Shown in pieces: positions 28,695-37,228 of a DNA stretch of 64,000 nt. Origin of the DNA: Polaribacter huanghezhanensis (lineage in GTDB: Bacteria; Bacteroidota; Bacteroidia; Flavobacteriales; Flavobacteriaceae); contig NZ_CP128595.1 of NCBI RefSeq assembly GCF_030444335.1, forward strand, positions 744,001-808,000, read 5' to 3'. Positions within the stretch are counted from its first letter, which is position 1; each line of letters opens with the position of its first letter. A program made the position numbers and the translations under genes. The notes beneath the pieces were generated by a model, which was not told the DNA's origin, did not search any database, and saw nothing but the letters and a program-made list of their open reading frames with translations.

Positions 28695-30227
28695 TTATTT
28701 TCTCTTTGAGTATGTTATTTTTAATCGCGCTTTTCTGGTGCCATTTGATGTTGAATGATTTAACAAAGTAACTACCTTTGGATTCCAACTATAATTTGCA
28801 ACCAAAGTATCTGTAGCAGAATTTGGAAAATCTGATGAGTTTATTACTTTAAGCCCTAAAATTGGATTATAACTCGTTTTTCCACTAACTAAATCAGAGA
28901 TATAATCTGTAATTTTAAACGTATAATAATCTGGTTTCTTGCTGGTTGTAACTAGGCTCCCTCCAAAAGATGTAGGCCCCTCAAAAACAACATCTTTTAT
29001 TTGGGCTTTTGAATTTCCATCTTTATACAAAAACAACCTATGTGGCGTTGAAATTGTATCCGTTCCAACAACGTTTTGGTTTACATAAAAAGTTAAATCA
29101 GCATCATTCACCAACCAATTTTTACTTATTATTGATGCTAGTTCATTAGCTGCAAATAATTGTACTTGAGCCATATTTCCTGCCGTTCCTTGTAAAACAA
29201 TGTTTCCATTATTTGGATATGCTTTTTCATCCATCTTATAAACACTTGTGCTAAAATTAGAAAGTAAAAATGAATTTGTTTTCTCAATTGTATCTAATAC
29301 TGTTGTTCCTCCTTTTAAAACCGTTTTGGTGTATCTAATCTCAATTGATGGTCTTAAGGCTAAAGATAAATTATTAATGTTAAATGATATTAACGAGCCT
29401 TCATTCCCTGAAGCTTGCATATAAAGTCCTTTAAAATATTGTTCTATTGCGTCTTGCGATTCAAAATTAGAGGTCTCAAATTGATCTACAAAAATTTGTT
29501 TTATCTTGGTTTCATCTAAGGTAACTCTCGCAAAAGGATTGTTATTTGACAGCCTAATTGTATCTGTTTTATATACAGTTCCATTGCTTAGCCTTCTTTT
29601 AAACACCATCATTGTATCCGTTGCTTTTGGCATAAAAGGATAGTTTATTTGAGCATTTAATTCTCCTGGAAGAATTTGATAGGTTTTGTTTGATGGAAAA
29701 TTACTTGCTTTTGATGGGTCTGCAGGGTTTAACCTACTCATATACGTATCTGTTCTGTACAAATTAAGCGTAAATGCTTTTGTCTGATCTCCAATAATTG
29801 AATCTAATGTATATCCTGAAGTGGTTCCTGTTTTTAAAGTTGCTTGGTATGGTAATTTTAAAAACACCGTGTCTATAGTTGTTACAACTGTCGTATCATT
29901 TCCATAAATTCTTTCCCCTTTATCTTTCGTCTTTAATGTTTGATCTAACACCAGTTGGGAAACGGTTGATGCTTCAACTTTTTCGTAATTAGTGTTATTA
30001 TAAACCCCCAAAAGATATTGCCCTAGAGACCCTCCAATAGTTAAACCATCTGCTCTAACACTTGTAATTTGTTTGTTTGTTACTACAACATCTATAATTG
30101 TATCTTTTGTCTCAAACTTGGTGTTACTTACTACTGAAGTTGCAATATCTGTAAAGTCTTTTTCACAAGAAACTACCATTGTTATCAACAATATAAACAC
30201 GCTAATGTATGCACTCTTTTTAATCAT
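28695..30227 (-). CDS. DUF4270 lipoprotein
   Basis: 510 residues with a lipobox (LLITMVVSC, Cys21), so it is exported and lipidated. The body matches the Bacteroidota-specific DUF4270 family (GGSLGQYLLGVYNN near 85-98; C-terminal NYSWNPKVVTLLNH). Function of the family is not established. It is the middle gene of a three-gene run, 20 nt after the glycogen-synthase-like gene and 10 nt before glmS. Confidence 0.82.
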   Translation of the reverse strand: MIKKSAYISVFILLITMVVSCEKDFTDIATSVVSNTKFETKDTIIDVVVTNKQITSVRADGLTIGGSLGQYLLGVYNNTNYEKVEASTVSQLVLDQTLKTKDKGERIYGNDTTVVTTIDTVFLKLPYQATLKTGTTSGYTLDSIIGDQTKAFTLNLYRTDTYMSRLNPADPSKASNFPSNKTYQILPGELNAQINYPFMPKATDTMMVFKRRLSNGTVYKTDTIRLSNNNPFARVTLDETKIKQIFVDQFETSNFESQDAIEQYFKGLYMQASGNEGSLISFNINNLSLALRPSIEIRYTKTVLKGGTTVLDTIEKTNSFLLSNFSTSVYKMDEKAYPNNGNIVLQGTAGNMAQVQLFAANELASIISKNWLVNDADLTFYVNQNVVGTDTISTPHRLFLYKDGNSKAQIKDVVFEGPTSFGGSLVTTSKKPDYYTFKITDYISDLVSGKTSYNPILGLKVINSSDFPNSATDTLVANYSWNPKVVTLLNHSTSNGTRKARLKITYSKRK

Positions 30228-30247
30228 TCTTCCTTTAAAATAATTGG

Positions 30248-31060
30248 TTATTTTGCTAAAACTTCGTTAGCATAAAAATTTAAATAAGCTTCGGTTAGGT
30301 TTTCTTCTGTTTGATACTCTAAAACAGGTTTATTGTTACTTTCAATAAAGCTATTTAAGTCGTCAGAAATACTTTCGCTTCCTTTAATTACTGCATCAGA
30401 ATTTTCTATTGCACTCTTAAGGATATTTGTGTGGTTAGGTGTTTTTAATACAGCTATTTTGTTTGCATCAATTTTATCAAATTTAATTTTATCTGCTAAT
30501 GAAGTGTTTAACGTTCCTTCAAAATCATTATTGTAAATAGAGGTTACAATTTTACTTTCTGTAAACAGAGGTTCTTCTTTGTAAAATTCTTTTAAATACA
30601 AAGGCAATAAAGAAGCCATCCAGCCATGAATATGGATAATATCTGGTGCCCAATTTAATTTTTTTACCGTTTCTATAACGCCTTTTGCAAAAAAGATGGC
30701 TCTTTCGTCATTGTCCTCAAATAACTTGTCATCTTCATCTGTAAAAATCGCTTTACGCTTAAAATATTCTTCGTTATCAATAAAATAAACTTGCATTCTT
30801 TCTTTCGGAATTGATGCTACTTTAATAATTAACGGCATGTCCATGTCATTAATAATCAAATTCATTCCAGATAACCTAATTACTTCGTGTAATTGATGTC
30901 TTCTTTCGTTAATTACACCAAATCTTGGCATAAATATTCGTGTCTGAACTCCATTAGAATGTGCATTTCTAGCAGCATTAAATGCTGTTGATGCCATTTC
31001 TGTTTCTGGTAAATATGGTACTACTTCAGATGAAACGTATAATATTCTCTTATCTTTCAT
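30248..31060 (-). CDS. Glycogen/starch synthase N-terminal (GT5) domain protein, half-length
   Basis: 270 residues that align with the starch-synthase catalytic (GT5) domain: RILYVSSEVVPYLPETEMA at the start, RIFMPRFG, and DIIHIHGWMASLLPLYL. A full GlgA has about 480 residues with a second Rossmann domain binding ADP-glucose; that half is absent, as is the usual KTGGL motif (ETEMA in its place). I therefore doubt it makes glycogen. It leads the DUF4270-glmS run and diverges from panC. Relatives in Flavobacteriaceae are annotated glycogen synthase, which may be an over-call. Confidence 0.8.
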   Translation of the reverse strand: MKDKRILYVSSEVVPYLPETEMASTAFNAARNAHSNGVQTRIFMPRFGVINERRHQLHEVIRLSGMNLIINDMDMPLIIKVASIPKERMQVYFIDNEEYFKRKAIFTDEDDKLFEDNDERAIFFAKGVIETVKKLNWAPDIIHIHGWMASLLPLYLKEFYKEEPLFTESKIVTSIYNNDFEGTLNTSLADKIKFDKIDANKIAVLKTPNHTNILKSAIENSDAVIKGSESISDDLNSFIESNNKPVLEYQTEENLTEAYLNFYANEVLAK

Positions 31061-31086
31061 TAAATCTATCCCTTTTGTAAGAAGTG

Positions 31087-31094
31087 CAAAAATA
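31087..31094 (-). promoter_or_regulatory. -7 box for the glgA-like/DUF4270/glmS run
   Basis: The minus strand reads TATTTTTG, 26 nt before the ATG at 31060. It lies back to back with the panC promoter. Confidence 0.5.
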
Positions 31095-31126
31095 CACTTT
31101 TTTATGCTAATTTCATGTTAAAATGC

Positions 31127-31134
31127 TAAGTTTG
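31127..31134 (+). promoter_or_regulatory. -7 box for panC
   Basis: TAAGTTTG, 23 nt before the ATG; a weak TTTATG about 20 nt upstream could be the -33 element. Confidence 0.5.
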
Positions 31135-31157
31135 CACACATTTTACAAGTACAGTTT

Positions 31158-31997
31158 ATGCAAATTTTTAAAAAAAAGAACGCTTTAATTCATTGTTTGT
31201 CTTTACTTAAAGAAAAAAACAAGCTAATTGGATTTGTCCCAACAATGGGCGCATTGCATAAAGGGCATCAATCTTTGGTAAAAAACTCCATAGAAAATAA
31301 CGATGTTACTGTGGTAAGTATTTTTGTAAATCCCACACAGTTTAACAATCCTGACGATTTAAAAAAATATCCAAAAACATTAAAAGAAGACTTAGAATTG
31401 CTTGAAAATATTGGTTGTGATTTTGTTTTTATTCCTACAGTAGAAGAAATTTATGCACAAGCTGTTGTTTCTAAATCCTATTCTTTTGACGGAATTGAAA
31501 ATCAAATGGAAGGAAAGTTTAGAAAAGGTCATTTTGATGGTGTGGCAACGATTGTACAAGCGTTTTTTGAAATCATAAAACCCGATACTTCTTATTTTGG
31601 CGAAAAAGACTTTCAACAATTACAGGTTGTAAAAAAATTAACAGAAAAAGAAAACATCCCAGTAAAAGTTATTGGTTGTCCAATTTATAGAGAAAATGAT
31701 GGTTTGGCAATGAGTTCTAGAAACATTCGCCTTTCTAAAGAACAAAGAAGTGAAGCTCCTTTTATCTATCAAACTTTAAAAAAGGTCGTCGGTTTTGCCA
31801 AAACCAAATCAGTAAAAGACATGTATGAGTTTGTAAAAAACGAATTCGCTACTACTTCGTTAGAGTTAGAATATTTTACAATTGCAGAAGAAAATACATT
31901 GGCAGAAGTATCAGAAATTAATTTTGATAAAAAAAACAGAGCTTTTATTGCTGTAAATATTGGCGGAATTCGATTAATAGATAATATCTCTTTATAA
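31158..31997 (+). CDS. panC: Pantothenate synthetase
   Basis: Joins pantoate and beta-alanine with ATP to form pantothenate, the vitamin B5 precursor of CoA. 279 residues; the nucleotide-binding HIGH-like motif (MGALHKGHQSLV), FVNPTQFN, the pantoate pocket (GKFRKGHFDGVATIV), YFGEKDFQQL and the KMSKS-equivalent MSSRNIRLS are all present. panD follows after 68 nt with its own -7 box, so beta-alanine supply and its use are adjacent. Confidence 0.96.
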   Translation: MQIFKKKNALIHCLSLLKEKNKLIGFVPTMGALHKGHQSLVKNSIENNDVTVVSIFVNPTQFNNPDDLKKYPKTLKEDLELLENIGCDFVFIPTVEEIYAQAVVSKSYSFDGIENQMEGKFRKGHFDGVATIVQAFFEIIKPDTSYFGEKDFQQLQVVKKLTEKENIPVKVIGCPIYRENDGLAMSSRNIRLSKEQRSEAPFIYQTLKKVVGFAKTKSVKDMYEFVKNEFATTSLELEYFTIAEENTLAEVSEINFDKKNRAFIAVNIGGIRLIDNISL

Positions 31998-32053
31998 AAA
32001 CTAGCTCCCTTTCCTTTTTATTTTTTTTACGTTACAAATACATTTAAAAGTTT

Positions 32054-32061
32054 TATTTTTG
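32054..32061 (+). promoter_or_regulatory. -7 box predicting a leaderless panD mRNA
   Basis: TATTTTTG ends 4 nt before the panD ATG (32066), the same spacing as at dxs and the DUF3109 gene. Confidence 0.45.
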
Positions 32062-32065
32062 CCGC

Positions 32066-32416
32066 ATGTTAGTACAAGTAGTAAAATCTAAGATTCACCG
32101 AGTTAAAGTAACGGGTGCAGATTTAAATTATATCGGAAGTATTACCATTGATTTAGACTTAATGGAAGCTGCCAATATAATTGAAGGAGAAAAAGTGCAA
32201 ATTGTTAACAACAATAATGGCGAGCGGTTAGAAACTTACGTAATTCCTGGTAAAAGAGGAAGCGGAGAAATTACGCTAAACGGAGCTGCAGCGAGAAGAG
32301 TTGCCGTTGGCGATGTGCTTATTTTAATTGCATACGCATTTATGGATTTTGATGAAGCTAAAGAATTTAAACCTTCTTTGGTTTTTCCGAACGAAAAAAC
32401 AAACACACTTAACTAA
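32066..32416 (+). CDS. panD: Aspartate 1-decarboxylase proenzyme
   Basis: Decarboxylates aspartate to beta-alanine for pantothenate synthesis. It is a pyruvoyl enzyme: the proenzyme cleaves itself at Gly24-Ser25 (NYIGSITID) to give the pyruvoyl group. Other family motifs are [27 protein letters not shown] and [20 protein letters not shown]. 116 residues, normal. The flippase-like gene begins 2 nt after its stop. Confidence 0.96.
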   Translation: MLVQVVKSKIHRVKVTGADLNYIGSITIDLDLMEAANIIEGEKVQIVNNNNGERLETYVIPGKRGSGEITLNGAAARRVAVGDVLILIAYAFMDFDEAKEFKPSLVFPNEKTNTLN

Positions 32417-32418
32417 GT

Positions 32419-33369
32419 TTGAACATACAACTAAAGAACATACTAAAAATTATCTTACCTCTTGTTTTAGGAGGTTTTTTAGTGTGGTATTCTTTATCAA
32501 ATATTTCTATTGCAACGCTAGTTTCTTATTTTAAAAACGCCAATTATTGGTGGATTGGTTTAGGATTGTTCTTCGGAATTCTAAGTCATTTATCTAGAGC
32601 ATATCGTTGGAGATTTATGCTAGAACCAATTGGATACAGCCCTAAATTAGGAAATAGCATTTTGGCTGTTTTGGTTGGATATTTAGTGAATTTAGCAATT
32701 CCAAGAGCTGGCGAAGTTTCTAGAGCAGCTGTATTGGCAAATTACGAAAACGTTCCGTTTGAAAAAGGGTTTGGAACCATTGTAGCAGAACGAATTGCTG
32801 ATTTAATTATGCTACTGATTATCATTTTAATCACCCTTTTTCTACAATTCGATTTTATTTACAATCTGCTTACCAAAAATTTTGACCCAACAAAAATCAT
32901 CCTTTTAATTATTCTTTTAATTATTGGATTTTTCGTTTTTACATCCTTTGTAAAAAAAGCAAAAAAAGGATTTCTACTAAAGATTAAAACTTTTGTTTCT
33001 GGCTTAATTGAAGGTGTTACTAGCATCTTTAAAATGAAAAAGAAATGGGCTTTTATATTTCATACGATATTTATTTGGGCAATGTATGTTGCTATGTTTT
33101 GGGCAACAATTCCTGCAATTGAAAGTTTACACGTTCCTATTGGCGGCGTTTTAATTGGCTTTATCGCTGGTGCGTTTAGTATTGCTGCAACTAATGGCGG
33201 AGTTGGGTTATATCCTGTCGCGGTAGCTGGAGCTTTGGCTTTATTTGGAGTTTCAGAAGAACCTGCAACTGCTTTTGGTTGGATTATGTGGACTGCACAA
33301 ACAGGAATGATTATCATTTTTGGTGGATTGTCTTTTTTAGTGCTTCCTATTTACAATAAGAACAAGTAA
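32419..33369 (+). CDS. Flippase-like / lysylphosphatidylglycerol synthase TM family protein (UPF0104)
   Basis: 316 residues with about eight transmembrane segments and the family signature of AglD/MprF-type membrane domains: SHLSRAYRWRFML, LVGYLVNLAIPRAGEVSRA (residues about 80-98) and GFIAGAFSIAATNGGVGLYP. Members move or modify lipids; the substrate here is unknown. It starts with TTG 2 nt after panD, with no ATG in frame before the first helices, so TTG is the credible start. Link to pantothenate is probably only positional. Confidence 0.82.
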   Translation: MNIQLKNILKIILPLVLGGFLVWYSLSNISIATLVSYFKNANYWWIGLGLFFGILSHLSRAYRWRFMLEPIGYSPKLGNSILAVLVGYLVNLAIPRAGEVSRAAVLANYENVPFEKGFGTIVAERIADLIMLLIIILITLFLQFDFIYNLLTKNFDPTKIILLIILLIIGFFVFTSFVKKAKKGFLLKIKTFVSGLIEGVTSIFKMKKKWAFIFHTIFIWAMYVAMFWATIPAIESLHVPIGGVLIGFIAGAFSIAATNGGVGLYPVAVAGALALFGVSEEPATAFGWIMWTAQTGMIIIFGGLSFLVLPIYNKNK

Positions 33370-33485
33370 TTTTTGGGCGTTCCTTTACCCTGAAAGCGTT
33401 CAGGACCAAGGTCGCGCTTTCATTACTCGCTTACCGCAAAAAAGCGATAGAGCTCAAACACACCATTCAATCGCTAACGCAACTT
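33370..33485. repeat. Flavobacterial interspersed element with internal hairpins
   Basis: Begins GGGCGTTCC (33375-33383) and ends CGCTAACGCAA (33472-33482). Inside, GAAAGCG (33392-33398) pairs with CGCTTTC (33415-33421), and a smaller CGCTT/AAGCG hairpin follows. I recognise this beginning and end from non-coding repeats in many Flavobacteriaceae. It is much richer in G and C than its flanks and does not encode a protein. Confidence 0.6.
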
Positions 33486-33531
33486 TTTATCAACTTTAAG
33501 AAAATCTTATTTTTAAAAGTTATCAGCTTAT

Positions 33532-33570
33532 AAACTTTGTAACTTTGTTACTTTCAAACTTTGAAACTCA
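33532..33570. repeat. Imperfect AACTTTG tandem repeat at the radA promoter
   Basis: AAACTTTG, TAACTTTG, TTACTTTC, AAACTTTG follow in series. The second unit (33540-33547) is also a perfect -7 box, so repeat length change could alter radA expression. Confidence 0.45.
33540..33547 (+). promoter_or_regulatory. -7 box for radA
   Basis: TAACTTTG, 29 nt before the ATG at 33577, inside the tandem repeat. Confidence 0.4.
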
Positions 33571-33576
33571 TTTTAA

Positions 33577-34935
33577 ATGGCTAAAGTAAAAACCTCTTTT
33601 TTTTGTCAAAACTGTGGAGCGCAAACTCCAAAATGGACAGGACAATGTGCTACTTGTAACGAATGGAATACTATTGTTGAAGAAGTCATTCAGAGAGAAG
33701 AAAAAAGAAGTTGGAAACAAACTACTTCTTTAAAACAGAAAGCGAAACCATTACGAATTGATGAAATTCAACTGAATCCAGAAGAGCGAATTAAAACCAA
33801 CAACAACGAATTAGATACGGTTTTGGGCGGCGGTTTGGTAAAAGGCTCTGTGACGCTTTTAGGCGGTGAACCTGGAATTGGAAAATCAACCTTATTATTA
33901 CAAGTTGCGCTATCCATTTCACAAAAAGTATTGTACGTTTCTGGCGAAGAAAGTCAATCTCAAATAAAAATGAGAGCAGAAAGAATTGACGCTTCAACAT
34001 CTAACTGTTTAATCTTAACCGAAACAAATACACAACAAATTTTTAAAAATATAGAAGAAGTTCAGCCAGAGTTTTTAATCATAGATTCCATTCAAACATT
34101 ACACACAGAATCTATTGATGCAACTCCTGGAAGCATTTCTCAGATTAGAGAAACCACAGCAGAATTGATCAAATTTGCCAAAGAAACGGCAACTCCGGTT
34201 TTGTTAATTGGTCATATCAACAAAGAAGGGCAAATTGCTGGACCAAAAATTTTAGAACATATGGTTGATGTTGTCTTGCAATTTGAAGGCGATAGAAACC
34301 ATACGTACAGAATTTTAAGAGCACAAAAAAATCGCTTTGGATCTACAGCAGAATTAGGAATTTACGAAATGCTTTCTGATGGTTTACGCGAAATTTCAAA
34401 TCCGTCTGAAATCTTAATTTCTAAAAAAGATGATGACTTAAGCGGAACAGCAATTGCATCAACTTTAGAGGGCATTCGCCCCTTAATGATAGAAATTCAA
34501 GCATTAGTTTCTACAGCCGTTTACGGAACTCCACAACGCTCAACAACGGGATATAATTTAAAAAGACTGCACATGATTTTGGCCGTTTTAGAAAAAAGAG
34601 CAGGATTTAAATTAGGTGCAAAAGATGTATTTTTAAATATTACTGGCGGAATACATGTGGATGATCCAGCAATAGATTTGGCAGTTGTTGCAGCAATTTT
34701 ATCCTCTAATGAAGACATTGCAATTTCGCCACAAGTTTGTTTTGCCGCAGAAGTTGGTTTGGCAGGAGAAATTAGACCAGTTTCTAAAATAGATCAACGC
34801 ATTAGCGAAGCAGAAAAATTGGGTTATACCAAATTTGTAGCATCAAAATACAATAAAATAACAACCAAAAACCGCAAGATTCAATTGATTCTTGTTGGAA
34901 AAGTTGAAGAAGCTTTCGCGACCTTGTTTGCATAA
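33577..34935 (+). CDS. radA: DNA repair protein RadA (Sms)
   Basis: Hexameric ATPase helping branch migration during recombination. 452 residues: N-terminal C4 zinc finger (Cys10, 13, 24, 27), RecA-like core with Walker A GGEPGIGKS (96-104), Walker B LIIDSIQT, the diagnostic KNRFG motif (AQKNRFGSTAELGIYEM) and a C-terminal inactive Lon-protease-like domain (GGIHVDDPAIDLAVVAAILSS). Transcribed alone. Confidence 0.97.
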   Translation: MAKVKTSFFCQNCGAQTPKWTGQCATCNEWNTIVEEVIQREEKRSWKQTTSLKQKAKPLRIDEIQLNPEERIKTNNNELDTVLGGGLVKGSVTLLGGEPGIGKSTLLLQVALSISQKVLYVSGEESQSQIKMRAERIDASTSNCLILTETNTQQIFKNIEEVQPEFLIIDSIQTLHTESIDATPGSISQIRETTAELIKFAKETATPVLLIGHINKEGQIAGPKILEHMVDVVLQFEGDRNHTYRILRAQKNRFGSTAELGIYEMLSDGLREISNPSEILISKKDDDLSGTAIASTLEGIRPLMIEIQALVSTAVYGTPQRSTTGYNLKRLHMILAVLEKRAGFKLGAKDVFLNITGGIHVDDPAIDLAVVAAILSSNEDIAISPQVCFAAEVGLAGEIRPVSKIDQRISEAEKLGYTKFVASKYNKITTKNRKIQLILVGKVEEAFATLFA

Positions 34936-34936
34936 A

Positions 34937-34962
34937 AAAACCGAACATTGCTGCTCGGTTTT
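34937..34962 (+). terminator. radA terminator
   Basis: AAAACCGA (34937-34944) pairs with TCGGTTTT (34955-34962) and begins at the stop codon; the T-run is short. Confidence 0.6.
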
Positions 34963-34996
34963 CATCAACTTAATAATATATGCTCTATCTAAATTT

Positions 34997-35022
34997 TGTC
35001 AGGTTTAGCGTAGTCGAAACCT
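34997..35022. repeat. Diverged REP-like half element
   Basis: TGTCAGGTTTAGCGTAGTCG with following AAACC resembles the CGAGCGGAGTCGA family seen at 11046 and 15340, with several mismatches. Confidence 0.35.
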
Positions 35023-35767
35023 ATTTTTTATTTGCTTCTTTAATATATTTTTCTAACGCCATGGTCATTGATGGCGTTTCTGCTGCTGGCGCCATAATAT
35101 TACAGACTAATCCTGCATCCGTTACAGCTTTAATTGTGGTGTTTCCAAAAGCGGCAATGCGTGTTTTATTTTGTTTAAAGTCTGGGAAATTTTGAAATAA
35201 AGAGTCAATTCCAGATGGACTGAAAAACACTAAGATGTCATAAAAAACATCTTCTAAATCAGACAAATCACTAACCACTGTTCTATACAAAGTAGCTGGT
35301 TTCCAATCAACACCCAAAGCATTTAATTCTTCAGGAATTAAATCTTTTAATTTATCAGAAGCGGGTAATAAGAATTTTTCGTCTTTGTGTTTTTTGATCA
35401 ACTTACATAATTCCGGAAAAGTTCTGTTTCCTACATAAATTTTACGTTTTCTATACACAACGTATTTTTGCAAGTAATACGCAACAGCTTCAGACTGGCA
35501 GAAATACTTCATCGAGTCTGGCACTTTAAAACGCATTTCTTCTGCAACTCTAAAAAAATTATCTACTGCATTTCTACTTGTTAATATAATTGCAGTATGC
35601 TGATTTAAGTCGATTTTTTGAGCTCTAACATCTTTTACTTCAACACCTTCTACATGAATAAAAGATCTAAAATCAACCTTTACTTTCTGTTTTTCAGACA
35701 AGTCAAAATAAGGTGAAGTTTCCGTTTTTGGAGCTGGTTGCGACACCAATATTGTTTTCACTTTCAT
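35021..35767 (-). CDS. hemD: Uroporphyrinogen-III synthase family protein
   Basis: Cyclises hydroxymethylbilane to uroporphyrinogen III in heme synthesis. 248 residues with two-lobed HemD layout: TILVSQPAP at the start, TAIILTSRNAVDNFF (first-lobe signature), KIYVGNRTFPEL, FLLPASDKLKDLIPEEL, DILVFFSPSGIDSLFQNFP and IAAFGNTTIKAVTDAGL. HemD sequences diverge strongly, but these motifs fit. It lies 15 nt downstream of the DUF4271 gene, likely one transcript. Confidence 0.88.
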   Translation of the reverse strand: MKVKTILVSQPAPKTETSPYFDLSEKQKVKVDFRSFIHVEGVEVKDVRAQKIDLNQHTAIILTSRNAVDNFFRVAEEMRFKVPDSMKYFCQSEAVAYYLQKYVVYRKRKIYVGNRTFPELCKLIKKHKDEKFLLPASDKLKDLIPEELNALGVDWKPATLYRTVVSDLSDLEDVFYDILVFFSPSGIDSLFQNFPDFKQNKTRIAAFGNTTIKAVTDAGLVCNIMAPAAETPSMTMALEKYIKEANKK

Positions 35768-35782
35768 ATATCTCCTTTTTTA

Positions 35783-36424
35783 TTAAACAGTTATTTTATA
35801 AATAATTAATAACGGTGCTATTTCAAGTGCGCAAAGGTACAAAATAAAATAAAACAACTTGTTAATAATCAAGTTTTTGTTATTAATAAAGGTTAATACA
35901 CCTCTTAAAGTAAACAACACAACAAAGACCGTTATTAACACGTAAATAGTTAAAAAACTATAGGCTTTAAGTATTAAAAAAGGGAAAAGAAGCAAAGCAA
36001 TAGTATAAGAATATCCCAATTTTGCAGCAATAAAATGTGCTAATTCTGTTTTTATTTCTAATAAATGACACAACACTAAATCTAAAATTGAAAAAATTGA
36101 AAAATATCCTAAAACCAGGATTAAGATTTTTAAAAAAATTTGAAAATTTGATTCCGTTTCAGGTAAAAAAAACACTACTAAATTGGTAAAAAATAATGCA
36201 TACACTAAAACAAAGAACAGAAATAAAACAACGTTAAAAGCATTAAAAAAGGCTGTTCTTTCTTCTACTTTTTTTTCAATAAACCCTTTTAAAAAGAATG
36301 CTCTAGAATACTCAAAAAGCTTCTGATGATTTAGCATTTTTAGAACAACAAGTAAAAGTAGGCCAACCATAAAAACAAGCGTTAACCAATTATTAGAGAA
36401 TTCTATACGTTCTAAAGCCTGCAT
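35783..36424 (-). CDS. DUF4271 integral membrane protein
   Basis: 213 residues with about six transmembrane helices and a charged loop near residues 45-60 (FLKGFIEKKVEERTAFFNAFN). It fits the Bacteroidota family DUF4271, commonly next to hemD. Function unknown. Transcribed with hemD from a divergent promoter region shared with the glycosyltransferase gene. Confidence 0.78.
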   Translation of the reverse strand: MQALERIEFSNNWLTLVFMVGLLLLVVLKMLNHQKLFEYSRAFFLKGFIEKKVEERTAFFNAFNVVLFLFFVLVYALFFTNLVVFFLPETESNFQIFLKILILVLGYFSIFSILDLVLCHLLEIKTELAHFIAAKLGYSYTIALLLFPFLILKAYSFLTIYVLITVFVVLFTLRGVLTFINNKNLIINKLFYFILYLCALEIAPLLIIYKITV

Positions 36425-36450
36425 TTAATCGTTTTATGAAAAATATAACA

Positions 36451-36458
36451 CAAAATTA
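36451..36458 (-). promoter_or_regulatory. -7 box for DUF4271-hemD
   Basis: The minus strand reads TAATTTTG, 26 nt before the ATG at 36424. It is 14 nt from the opposing box at 36473. Confidence 0.45.
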
Positions 36459-36472
36459 GTGATAAAATAGCG

Positions 36473-36480
36473 TATATTTG
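36473..36480 (+). promoter_or_regulatory. -7 box for the glycosyltransferase-pyrC-DUF4296 operon
   Basis: TATATTTG, 27 nt before the ATG at 36508. Confidence 0.5.
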
Positions 36481-36507
36481 TTACTCTTATTTTTTATTAG
36501 TAAAAAA

Positions 36508-37227
36508 ATGTCAGACGCTTTAGTAATCATTCCTACATATAACGAAAAAGAAAATATCGAAGCGATAATTAGAGCTGTATTTAAACAAAAAAAAGCATTT
36601 GATATTTTAGTGGTTGATGACAATTCTCCTGACGGAACTTCAGCAATTGTTACGCATCTTATCAACGAATTTCCAGAAAAATTATTTATCGAAAACAGAA
36701 CTGAAAAAAACGGAATAGGAACTGCATATATTCACGGATTTAAATGGGCAATCGAAAAAAAGTACGCCTATATTATAGAAATGGATGCCGATTTTTCTCA
36801 CGATCCAAAAGATTTAATTAAACTCTATAATGCGTGCGCAAAAAACGATGCAGATTTGTCAATTGGTTCTCGATATTCTAAAGGAGTAAACGTGGTAAAT
36901 TGGCCAATGAAACGCGTATTGCTTTCGTATTTTGCTTCTAAATATGTACGTTTTATCACCAGAATTCCTGTTCACGACACCACCGCAGGTTTTGTATGTT
37001 ATAAACGAAAAGTGCTTGAAACTATAAAGCTCGACAAAATTAGATTTGTTGGTTATGCCTTTCAAATAGAAATGAAATTTAAAGCGTGGAAACACAAATT
37101 TAACATTCAAGAAGTTTCCGTTATTTTTACTGATAGAACATTAGGAGAATCTAAAATGAGTGGATCAATTGTGTATGAAGCCTTGTTTGGTGTATTAAAA
37201 TTAAGACTCAAAGGAATTCCGAAATAA
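36508..37227 (+). CDS. Polyprenol monophosphomannose synthase (DPM1-like GT2)
   Basis: Transfers a sugar, typically mannose from GDP-mannose, to a polyprenyl phosphate on the cytoplasmic face. 239 residues with GT-A motifs VIIPTYNEKENIEAII, VVDDNSPDGT, EMDADFSHDP (DxD), IGSRYSKG and the DPM1-like C-terminus FTDRTLGESKMS. No membrane anchor, so it resembles soluble DPM1 type enzymes. The ATG at 36508 (MSDALVIIPTYN) is preferred to an upstream ATG at 36478, which would place the -7 box inside the gene. pyrC starts 1 nt after its stop. Confidence 0.88.
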   Translation: MSDALVIIPTYNEKENIEAIIRAVFKQKKAFDILVVDDNSPDGTSAIVTHLINEFPEKLFIENRTEKNGIGTAYIHGFKWAIEKKYAYIIEMDADFSHDPKDLIKLYNACAKNDADLSIGSRYSKGVNVVNWPMKRVLLSYFASKYVRFITRIPVHDTTAGFVCYKRKVLETIKLDKIRFVGYAFQIEMKFKAWKHKFNIQEVSVIFTDRTLGESKMSGSIVYEALFGVLKLRLKGIPK

Positions 37228-37228
37228 C

